Positions 56,701-64,000 of a DNA stretch of 64,000 nt are shown in pieces. The stretch's first letter is position 1. Each line of letters opens with the position of its first letter. Origin of the DNA: Cryptosporidium bovis (Eukaryota > Apicomplexa > Conoidasida > Eucoccidiorida > Cryptosporidiidae). The stretch spans positions 434,001-498,000 of the forward strand of contig VHIT02000034.1 in the NCBI GenBank assembly GCA_009768925.2, written 5' to 3'. A program made the translations under genes and the position numbers. The notes below the pieces were generated by a model, which saw only the letters and a list, made by a program, of their open reading frames with translations, searched no databases and was not told the DNA's origin.

Positions 56701-58747
56701 TTAAGTCGTTTTTTGGAGAAAACAACATATTATTTCTTCCGTTATTTGTTCTTATTAATATATCCCTCCAATGTATCTCAGACCAACCTATATGACTTAT
56801 CATGCTTGTTTTTGAATTTTTTCTCCATACATCTATTGTTATGGGACCCTTCCTTTCTAGCAATTTAATTAATTTATCCTCATCAAATTCTTTATCTAAT
56901 TTATCTACACCTATATTTTCAATTACAAATGTTATTTCCGTATGAAACAATGGATGAATAGAACCAGATACTATTGGTGTCTCTTTCCTTGTACCATCAA
57001 ATGTCAATTGTACAAATACATCAATAGAATCGTCACTTTCTTGCAATATATTACTTATTTCATATACATTCGATATTAAATTATCTATTTTTATTATTTT
57101 TATTATCATATATAATTTGTTTTCATCATCTATTTCTAATATATTTCCAAGTTGATGGTATTTAGGTATACTTCCAAATTCCATTTTACCCTCTAATTTA
57201 CATGTTTCCCCATCTGGTAATTTTATATCCGTCTGTATATACGGATAGTATACCACATTTTTTAAATTAAATTTACATTGAATATGTTTCTTAACACCAA
57301 ATACATTCATACTACTATTATTGTTTATATCTAATGTTACATACAAGTTATTTTTTTCCAGTTCATGTATTGTTCCTCTAAAAGGTACCACACCTATGTT
57401 ATCCCATCTAACTACTTTATCTTTTTCAGAATCATTACATGACCAATCTGAAGTACACTTCGTTGGAAATGGACTATCATGTCCATATTGTGGAAACTTT
57501 ATATTTAACCTATATGAAGATTTATCTTTTAGTGGTATTAAACTTTCCGACTCGGACTTATCAGTTAAATCTATTTTTACCGTATTTCCAGTATTACTAT
57601 TTAATGGTAACGATTCATCTTTATTATAGTTTATTTCATTTCCAAATTCATAGTCATTACTCAACTCTTCCATCTCATTATTCTTTTTATCATTTGAATT
57701 TCGAAGTGTAAATTGTGTTAAATTTAGTTGAAAGTCATATATTTCCTGAAATATTATTTGTAGTGATATTCTAAACATAGGTATTGAAATGTTATTATTT
57801 GTTCTTTTTGATAATGTTATCATTTGATTTACACTTCCTGTCGCATAATTCTTCAGCACATCTTCACTATAACCCAACATTTCATTTACTGTACTTATTT
57901 TTGACCTCCATGCTATTATCCTGAACAACTCTCTCTCTAAATGTAAATAACTTCCTCTCCACTCAAATGTCTCATCAACCGAAATATCCACAGAATTACT
58001 GCTTCTCATTCCATCATATACACAACTGTCATCTGTATCATTGTCTGCACATACATTATTTGGAATATCAATCAACAAATCGTCGCCTTCCTGTAATAAA
58101 AAAGGTTTAATATCAACAGAATGTGTATAAAATTCTTTGCATGGAGGATAACCCAACAGTCTCGGAACCTCCTTGTTTTTTTTTCCGTCTAGTAGCCTTA
58201 TCTCTGTTAATGTTCCACCAAATGAAAATTCCAGAAAGACATTATTTTGCTGCACTTTCGTTAAATTTTCTATTTGAACAGATCTAATAGTTGTTCTAAA
58301 TCTCCTAGGAGTAAGCCAAATCTGCTTCTCCATTTCAGAATTTCCCCTATTTGTCATTTTTATGTCTCTACTTAGCAATTCTGTTAATTTATTGTATTCT
58401 TGCTCACTTACAACTCTATCTCTAAAATCCAATATTGAGTCGTTTTCCGAGGAATAATTGCTTTCATCGTTGTCTGAGTGATCAAAACTTGAATCACTGT
58501 TTATACTTTTGTCTTTGTCAAATTCTAAGTTTATTAAATTTCCCTTATCATTAACATTTTCTGATACTTCCCCCACTTCGCGTTTTTCATTACCTGCTTT
58601 TCTCTTTTTACTATGAATTCGCTTGGCCTTATTTATTGTTTTTCCCTTAATTTTATCAACAACATGTTTAGTTGCATCTTTTGCAGAGTTAACTATATTT
58701 GATCCGACAACACCAATTACAGACTTTAAAGCTCCTACAGAATTCAT
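53717..58747 (-). CDS. CEP76-like centrosomal protein with C2 and transglutaminase-like domains
   Basis: 1,676 residues from the ATG at 58747 (human CEP76 is about 660). The N-terminal 120 residues are basic and then acidic. A C2-like beta region begins near residue 145 (WLTPRRFRTTIRSVQIENL, then VFLEFSFGG) and another near 600 (VFVQLTFDGTRKETP). The best-conserved part is the C-terminal half. RQGTPLDHTLLQVCLLLGLN, KVAFLACGT and PYSWAVTF, near 920-970, correspond to the transglutaminase-like fold of CEP76/CC2D2A. LPYRTIDMLVNNKNIYANIQ with YDLSDNNIWF near 1206-1240 matches CEP76's PYRTIGCVFNH...VFDLND text, from memory. CEP76 limits centriole reduplication in animals. Extra length is Asn-rich insertion. 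CC2D2A is the alternative. Confidence 0.65.
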   Translation of the reverse strand: MNSVGALKSVIGVVGSNIVNSAKDATKHVVDKIKGKTINKAKRIHSKKRKAGNEKREVGEVSENVNDKGNLINLEFDKDKSINSDSSFDHSDNDESNYSSENDSILDFRDRVVSEQEYNKLTELLSRDIKMTNRGNSEMEKQIWLTPRRFRTTIRSVQIENLTKVQQNNVFLEFSFGGTLTEIRLLDGKKNKEVPRLLGYPPCKEFYTHSVDIKPFLLQEGDDLLIDIPNNVCADNDTDDSCVYDGMRSSNSVDISVDETFEWRGSYLHLERELFRIIAWRSKISTVNEMLGYSEDVLKNYATGSVNQMITLSKRTNNNISIPMFRISLQIIFQEIYDFQLNLTQFTLRNSNDKKNNEMEELSNDYEFGNEINYNKDESLPLNSNTGNTVKIDLTDKSESESLIPLKDKSSYRLNIKFPQYGHDSPFPTKCTSDWSCNDSEKDKVVRWDNIGVVPFRGTIHELEKNNLYVTLDINNNSSMNVFGVKKHIQCKFNLKNVVYYPYIQTDIKLPDGETCKLEGKMEFGSIPKYHQLGNILEIDDENKLYMIIKIIKIDNLISNVYEISNILQESDDSIDVFVQLTFDGTRKETPIVSGSIHPLFHTEITFVIENIGVDKLDKEFDEDKLIKLLERKGPITIDVWRKNSKTSMISHIGWSEIHWRDILIRTNNGRNNMLFSPKNDLSSIGLSPIKVDVNMTINNSSSNNNNSNSGSSGNANLTHHIRRREYRKFYDRNIGKEIIYETRVYQNGNVLYNLGDRPGLLSNNSNMGNNERNSLNLLVSPRIYLEIWTKPDIMGLYNVKFIGNENKEVTKNFLNKLNKIIEWSGIGPSLRQTRIRSNVYYWENITKSFETWGRRYSYFGIDPRGIRHLLPTFIQPLKPLVGVDNSSKVHHFVHSFPYSPTKTNSNTSNYMKWTTPDIFLLSRQGTPLDHTLLQVCLLLGLNKVAFLACGTLLNRDPYSWAVTFHYEYIYNKNENDLEMEFELNNRNMKGFFNKNMNNSIHIKHTINDKRQNNNKVLTRGRNRSRNEDIYGRNKMKSLSPKSSKGNSNYRNRSHDHLGNVVMDYDNNGGILIGGNKGNIEIGGKNVNIEKRSKELISSLSPIKIRNKIENEKKSRKIRFYALFWDTVKHIVYRVNNIISESKNEEFMNWLKYQGYDMNQLEESAMESYYVQKSNDKKMNGNYNINSNGLKNMNYKPNFCLKVVSKLPYRTIDMLVNNKNIYANIQQVHDPMKVSYDLSDNNIWFTFFHRDDVGNDNIKSVISKSINSNVNEKNGLIGDQLPIKERNSYILPCFTWPIINVVTQQNYKNAVTQNKVGLGVKSVLSPIFNKNMTNKKGKISNNQNRDENIKITRDNKSKDIEKNKNRNNANELDEEDNIKCMLNESDLLLLGGYGDILDNEIDMYCRSINEEIVRYIQVQRFQKSRTIGTRWNNENDNMGFLRIGLKLLGKWEMSDPYTMEYYNNKNEFLKWRESFLSTIPKKYKLKYAILTFPYNIPRWLAQQVWFKCHFLSDETDRRSIFSLSVDVNSWPNNVKTIRVLILVIHPLKSSQLRKLKLIQKLNNININDVSSSVIKNSKNKLVDKYHNEKNIGIDSNTSNLGSCNNNNNKVSNNNSNIKNNHDSENDSLIYDDYKLLPPFPKDLLKDEINNSVSTNKKRASSILFSDEEPELKLIQP

Positions 58748-59316
58748 TTTGACCTATTTATGTTAAAGATATTCGTTTCTTGTTTTTTACGTTCATTACA
58801 CTACCTCTTTTATCATATCATAAAACATATACCATTTGAAACAAACTTAATCTCCTAGTATATTTATTTTTAAATAATTAAGAAGATTAGTATTTCCATT
58901 CATCTATTCATTAAAGATTAACGAAAGAGCACTTTATTTGATCTTACAAAATATATTTTTACCACGTAAGTGGAAGCTGGCGCCCTTGCATTTCAGCGCC
59001 ATTTACATGCATACCGATGTTAATTTGACAATACATGCAGTGGTTATAAAAAAATAATTCAATAAAGGAAAACATAATAATTTTAAGAGTGGGTTTGGTG
59101 CCATTATGTATATGAGTTCATTTAAATTAGCTTTGGAAGCCCTTTTGATTTACTTTAAAAATAATTGTAAATAACTTTCTTGTACCTGTCAAAATATAAC
59201 TAGTTATTCTTTTTTTTCAATGAAGAGGGGTTTAATTGTTTCAATATGTAATTAATGATGTATTAAAAGAAACAAATGAATGATTTGGATTATATAAAAA
59301 GAAAATATGTAATATA
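58748..59316. promoter_or_regulatory. Divergent intergenic region, CEP76-like / C11 protease
   Basis: 569 bp. It contains TGGCGCCC (58978-58985) and AGCGCCATTT (58995-59004), two E2F-like cores 17 bp apart, followed by ATGCAT (59008-59013). The remainder is AT-rich with no gene seen. Confidence 0.4.
58978..59013. promoter_or_regulatory. Cluster of two E2F-like cores and one AP2-like core
   Basis: TGGCGCCC and AGCGCCATTT (reverse AAATGGCGCT) are followed by ATGCAT within 36 bp. GGCGC-type and TGCAT-type elements also occur together near 20131-20230. Confidence 0.4.
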
Positions 59317-62300
59317 ATGATTTTTAATAAAGTGGTAATAATAGTAAAAATAATTATACTATATTTTGTGGTTGCATACAGTTGTGAAAAATCAGAAATA
59401 TTTGGAAAAAACTATAATCAAGATTACATTAAAGGTAAGCTTGACATAATTGGTAGTACTAGTGGTATCAATAACATTAATATCACCAGTGACGCTGACA
59501 ATGTGGAAAATGAAAAATCAATTAATAATATTAGGAAAGGTGAGATAGAAAATAAAAGAGACATAAATGAATGGATAATTGAAAAAGAATATTGGAACTA
59601 TCAATTTATGGAGACCGGTGATAGTAAAATTATGGAAAATTATGATTTAATATGTTCAAGTATAGATAAAAATCAAGTGTTAAAAAAAAGATACTGGACT
59701 CATTTGATATTTATCCATGCAGACAACAATCTCGAGTCCATGTCGTTGGTGGATTTGGGGGAGATGACAAGTCCAGTACACGTTAATTCAGCTGATTATA
59801 TGCATTTAGTAGTATATATTGATAGATGTGAGGATTACACAAACAAAGAAGTATCTGCACCGATAATAGCATGCCCAGAAAGTGGGTTAACGAACAAAAC
59901 AATTACTCAGGACAAAATTAAACAGAATTTTACAGGTGCTTATGTATTATATAGATTTCGTTTAAGGGATGATCTAAGAGTAGCGTTCGGCAAAAAATTT
60001 GTGTGGATATTGTTGGAAGATTTAGGTGAGGTTAATTCTAATTCACCTACTGTTCTTTCAAATTTCATATCTAAAAGTTTAGATATGTTCCCCTCATTTT
60101 ACACTGCATTGACACTTTGGAACCATGGTTCGGCTTGGGCTGGATTTGGGGATGACCATGATAGTTCAGATGGAATCGGAATGTTTTTGGGAGATATGTA
60201 TAGAGGTATAAAAGAAGGTATAAATAGAAGTAATAAAGGAAAAAGCAATTCACATAGCTTTAAATTTGACTTGATAGGTTTTGATGCATGTTTAATGATG
60301 CAATTAGATGTTTTGGAAATAATGGGTGGTTTAGCTAATTATATATTAGCAAGTGAAGATAATGAGCCAGGGCATGGTTGGAATTTTAGATCTATAAACC
60401 CAATTACGAAAAGAGGTTCAAAAGAGGATGAAGTTCAAATGTTCGAGGCCAGTAATGAAATTACAAATTATAGAATAGCGACCCCATTGGAATATGCATC
60501 TAGAATAGTATATGGATATTCACTTCACTCCGATAGTTATCCATTGACATTAACTTTAATAAGTACGGAGTTATTTAACGTATTTAGCTATAATTTGTAC
60601 AACTTATTTACGTTATTATACAGCTGTGGTGGTGAATCAATAGGCAGCGTAATTAAAAAATCAATATTTAATTCAAGAAAGATAGAAAACTGTGATTTTG
60701 TGAGTTTATGTAGTTGTTTTGATTTGGGTGACATGTTAGAACAGCTTAGAAACTATTTGTCTGGGGATTTTAATATAGATATATCTGTACATGAGTTATT
60801 GGCTTTAACTTTAGATTCATATTATGACATGCAAGTAGCAAGCGTCAATCTTCAAGAGGATGAAGTATTATATGACAATTATGATAACGATGATGGTTAT
60901 ATGAATGAAAATGAGGTGGAGAGCGAGAATGAAAATTGGCATTTTCCATCTAGATGGACAGGTGTTTCAATTTATTATCCAGATTTTTATAACCAGGTAA
61001 CATGTAAAAAAGTAAGTTTGGCCAGAAAATTGGGTAAAAGCTACATAAAAAACAGGACTTCAAAATGGTCAAATATAATAGCAGATATATTATCAGATAA
61101 ATCTGGTCATACATGTAGTTTGGGTATTAAAAGTGTGGAGAAAGGCCTGGAATTAGATTACGATAGGGGCCATATTTACATTGGCGATAATGTAGTTAGT
61201 CTAAATAAGACAATAATAAGCTATAACGAAGATTTAACTGAACTTATATTAATATCGAGAATAAGTGAAGGCGTGTTATCTTCACAGACACTAGTAATGT
61301 ATCCAACAAATGAAAGTATCGGAAAGTTGTTGCCTATTTCGCTACTATATCCAACAAAAATAAGTAGAAATAACATAGTCTCTATTAAATATAAGCCGTT
61401 GACCTATTTTGAGATAAGTCAAATTATTTCTGATGATAAACAAAATAGAAATGATGATCAAATAATGAAAATTATGGTCTCAAATATAACGTTAATGTCA
61501 GGAATGGAAGGTGATCACTATACATCTCATTTTATGTATTATGATAATATAAATGAAATGAACACAGATAAAGGTATAATGGCATTTTTAGTATTCTACA
61601 ATAATTTAACAACATCGCTATTCTTATCCACATCTGAAGGTATGATTGAAAAAGATAAGAATAGTGGGAATGGATTCTTGATACCAATAATATATTATGC
61701 AAGAATAGATCCGAAAAATAATAGCATTTTGGATAATTTATACAACTATCTGAGAACATTGTATTCAAAATTCTCCAAATATCTTAATAATGTAACTTAT
61801 CCAATGATTGGTATTAATGTACTGCCAAGATATGATGATGTTTCAATAAATTCAAGAAAATTGAATATGATAACATCGATCCAAAAGAATAAAATATTTC
61901 GGTGGGGAAAATTTGATAATAAGGAACTAGAAATTAAATTAACGAAAAAGAACGCTATAACAAATAATGAATATGAAAATAAGTTAAAATCTAGAGTCTT
62001 AATAAATAGATATTCTGAGACGATGAACGGTTATGATGAGTTGGTTACATTTGGTGTAGGTGATATTGGCTCGAATTATTCAAATGTATGCAAAGAGTGG
62101 ATAGAAGACGGAATATGTGACATTTATTGTGTGGATGATAAAATTGACTGTGAGAAAATATTGGAAAATAGAAAAAACATCAAATCAGAAGTAGCCATAA
62201 AAAAACCAACTTACAATTATTTTGAAAGTAAATATATACATGTGACCTGTGAACTTGGTGGTGAGGACAATGAATGTTGGCAAAATTCAAAATGTATGAA

Positions 62301-63858
62301 TACAGGTAATATTGGTATTGGTAATGAAAATCCAGCTACTGGTGATTATCATGGTTACTTTACAAGTGAAAATAATGGTATTGGTGTTGAGAATATTTAT
62401 AATATCACGGTTTCAAAATACAACGTGGAGGACAAAGTTATTCATAAAAATTATAGAGGCTATTGTATATGTAATAAGGGGTTTAAACATCAAATAGTGA
62501 GATTAATAGATAACATTAACGGAAATATATTATACAGGCACAGTTGTGAGGACATAGATGAATGCAGTGAGCAGTATAGACAATACAAAACAGAAGAAAG
62601 GGAGCAAAAGGAAGGGGATATATATACAGGTTATAATACAAATCACGCAATTTATCCAACCATAGAGAGAGCAAGGGAGGTATCAAATGTATTAAGTTCT
62701 CCATTTTCATCAATAAAAAAACATATATTAACCTCTAATGGACTAAAACGCCCATGCCACCCGTTAGCTGTTTGTATAAACAAAATAGGTGGCTATGAAT
62801 GTATATGCAAACCAGGTTATCATGGTGATGGAAAAAAGTCGTGTGTTCAAAATAATGTTTGCGAAGACGATGTTTATGATGAGCTTTTTGACACTAATAA
62901 CACAGATAGCAATAACAAATATGTTTTACACAGTAAATATATTAAAACAATTGGTGATGATAATAAAACCAGTAAGATCAAAGAATGTTCACTTGGATTA
63001 CACTGTATTAATGAAGACTATGCAAATTTAATGAAGAGTATAGTTCAAGATGATTTATTGTCTCTAAAAAAAACGGATTATTGTGGTTGTAAGCAAGGCT
63101 ATGAATATTCAGTAATAAAAATGAAGTGTGTGGATATAGACGAATGCAAACATAAAAAAAATGGTGATACAATGAATGTGTGCTCAGAAGATTCAATCTG
63201 CAAAAATACAATGGGGTCATATATATGTTCATGCCCACTAGGTTGGATAGGTAATGGTTATGTTTGTGTACCGAAGGAAGAAGAAAGGGACATAGCATTG
63301 AATATTCAAATATCAGGTTCATACGATAAATTTATACCATTTAATTATAATAATTTCAAGTCAATATTCAAACAATCAATACTGGATGTATTACATGATG
63401 TAAAAGAAGAGTATATAGAAATAGCTAATATAATACTTGATCAAGACAAAAATGTGGTTAATATTGTAGTACACTTTAAAAAAGGAATGAAAACAAAAAA
63501 AGATGATAATGGTGGTATTCATTCTAGTAAACACATAAATTTAGAAAAAAGTATTTATTTCATGAATGAATTAAGAAACAGTACATCATATTGGTACAAG
63601 TCAACATATATAGGGGCAAATTATGGGAATATGATAAATTCAAATAGGTTAAAAGCGAGTACCGTCTATATAAATAAGAGTAGTATGATAAATAAATTAT
63701 TGCTATTAACAATGTCTGAGAAGGCATACTTATTAATGAATTCGTCACCATATGGTAAAACAATAGTTATATTAATATTATTAACGGTATTATTTTGGAT
63801 AATAGTTATAGTGACAACAGTTATTTTTAGTATAAAGGCAAATAAAATCAACAATTAG
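59317..63858 (+). CDS. Clostripain-type (C11) protease with LNR/EGF modules and membrane anchor
   Basis: 1,513 residues from the ATG at 59317. A signal peptide occupies residues 1-22. Residues about 127-350 match peptidase family C11. They contain HLIFIHADNNLESMSL, LEDLGEVNS, the catalytic-His block LWNHGSAWAG near 266-276, and the catalytic-Cys block FDLIGFDACLMMQLDVLEIM near 317-336, followed by ASEDNEPGHGW. A long middle region has no recognised domain. Residues about 926-948 look like a Lin12/Notch repeat (CKEWIEDGICDIYC). Several EGF modules follow, two with calcium-binding DIDEC starts near 1079 and 1275. One transmembrane helix lies near 1485-1506, with a very short KANKINN cytoplasmic tail. 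This predicts a type I surface or secretory-organelle protease. Activity needs activation and is inferred. Confidence 0.85.
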   Translation: MIFNKVVIIVKIIILYFVVAYSCEKSEIFGKNYNQDYIKGKLDIIGSTSGINNINITSDADNVENEKSINNIRKGEIENKRDINEWIIEKEYWNYQFMETGDSKIMENYDLICSSIDKNQVLKKRYWTHLIFIHADNNLESMSLVDLGEMTSPVHVNSADYMHLVVYIDRCEDYTNKEVSAPIIACPESGLTNKTITQDKIKQNFTGAYVLYRFRLRDDLRVAFGKKFVWILLEDLGEVNSNSPTVLSNFISKSLDMFPSFYTALTLWNHGSAWAGFGDDHDSSDGIGMFLGDMYRGIKEGINRSNKGKSNSHSFKFDLIGFDACLMMQLDVLEIMGGLANYILASEDNEPGHGWNFRSINPITKRGSKEDEVQMFEASNEITNYRIATPLEYASRIVYGYSLHSDSYPLTLTLISTELFNVFSYNLYNLFTLLYSCGGESIGSVIKKSIFNSRKIENCDFVSLCSCFDLGDMLEQLRNYLSGDFNIDISVHELLALTLDSYYDMQVASVNLQEDEVLYDNYDNDDGYMNENEVESENENWHFPSRWTGVSIYYPDFYNQVTCKKVSLARKLGKSYIKNRTSKWSNIIADILSDKSGHTCSLGIKSVEKGLELDYDRGHIYIGDNVVSLNKTIISYNEDLTELILISRISEGVLSSQTLVMYPTNESIGKLLPISLLYPTKISRNNIVSIKYKPLTYFEISQIISDDKQNRNDDQIMKIMVSNITLMSGMEGDHYTSHFMYYDNINEMNTDKGIMAFLVFYNNLTTSLFLSTSEGMIEKDKNSGNGFLIPIIYYARIDPKNNSILDNLYNYLRTLYSKFSKYLNNVTYPMIGINVLPRYDDVSINSRKLNMITSIQKNKIFRWGKFDNKELEIKLTKKNAITNNEYENKLKSRVLINRYSETMNGYDELVTFGVGDIGSNYSNVCKEWIEDGICDIYCVDDKIDCEKILENRKNIKSEVAIKKPTYNYFESKYIHVTCELGGEDNECWQNSKCMNTGNIGIGNENPATGDYHGYFTSENNGIGVENIYNITVSKYNVEDKVIHKNYRGYCICNKGFKHQIVRLIDNINGNILYRHSCEDIDECSEQYRQYKTEEREQKEGDIYTGYNTNHAIYPTIERAREVSNVLSSPFSSIKKHILTSNGLKRPCHPLAVCINKIGGYECICKPGYHGDGKKSCVQNNVCEDDVYDELFDTNNTDSNNKYVLHSKYIKTIGDDNKTSKIKECSLGLHCINEDYANLMKSIVQDDLLSLKKTDYCGCKQGYEYSVIKMKCVDIDECKHKKNGDTMNVCSEDSICKNTMGSYICSCPLGWIGNGYVCVPKEEERDIALNIQISGSYDKFIPFNYNNFKSIFKQSILDVLHDVKEEYIEIANIILDQDKNVVNIVVHFKKGMKTKKDDNGGIHSSKHINLEKSIYFMNELRNSTSYWYKSTYIGANYGNMINSNRLKASTVYINKSSMINKLLLLTMSEKAYLLMNSSPYGKTIVILILLTVLFWIIVIVTTVIFSIKANKINN

Positions 63859-64000
63859 AGTAAATCATATTTATTTAAATAATAAAAGTAAATAAAGATG
63901 AATAACATCAAATATTAACTGTTATTTCATCTAGGCAAAAACTAAATTGTTCAGTATATTTGGGAATTTCCACGAATTTGATATTTTACCATTCAACTTG

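Noticed and set aside
1-64000. Search by eye for tRNA, rRNA, CRISPR, transposon or integrated-virus signatures
   Set aside because: None recognised. A covariance-model scan would be needed to exclude small structured RNAs.

Overview
This is a nuclear chromosome segment of an apicomplexan parasite, most likely a Cryptosporidium species other than C. parvum. The sequence is very AT-rich. Genes are compact and nearly intron-free, sit on both strands, and carry Asn-rich low-complexity inserts. Secreted proteins have Thr-rich, Kazal or EGF-type modules. The adenylate kinase reads, from memory, as a clear but not identical match to the crystallised C. parvum enzyme. The prolyl-tRNA synthetase is the eukaryotic/archaeal type with an N-terminal editing-like domain. 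The genus call is inference; no database was searched.

Layout, left to right. 1-9.4 kb: 3' end of a PP2A B''-gamma (PPP2R3C/TON2-like) gene, a GST-fold protein, prolyl-tRNA synthetase and DNA polymerase delta catalytic subunit. 10-22 kb: RecQ helicase (divergent from Pol delta), a hypothetical coiled-coil protein, a Tyr-rich single-pass membrane protein, a small Tim chaperone, a triose-phosphate/nucleotide-sugar-type transporter with a long acidic tail, and a two-exon mitochondrial/mitosomal processing peptidase beta subunit. 22-33 kb: one uninterrupted 11.3-kb gene for a 3,781-residue protein whose N-terminus resembles SZT2. 34-47.5 kb: a secreted Kazal-type protein, a COG1/Vps51-like tether, adenylate kinase, a G3BP-like NTF2+RRM protein and a P5A-type ATPase. 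48-64 kb: a secreted protein with a 47-threonine tract, a divergent pair of ribonucleotide reductase small-subunit genes (one degenerate, one canonical), a CEP76-like protein and a type I membrane protein joining a clostripain-type (C11) protease to LNR/EGF modules.

Functional themes: DNA replication, repair and dNTP supply (POLD1, RecQ, two R2-type subunits, adenylate kinase); Golgi/ER membrane traffic (COG1, P5A ATPase, transporter); relict mitochondrion (MPP beta, small Tim); centrosome/microtubule candidates (PPP2R3C, CEP76); and secreted or surface proteins. Several intergenic regions carry E2F-like (GCGCC / GGCGGGAA) or AP2-like (TGCATGCA) motifs. The RNR pair shares a promoter with an unusual palindromic arrangement of one repeated motif.

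The most interesting items are the RNR pair (the degenerate subunit has lost five of seven metal/radical residues but keeps the R1-binding tail), the SZT2-like giant, and the C11 protease with EGF modules. I recognised no tRNA, rRNA, CRISPR array or mobile element.
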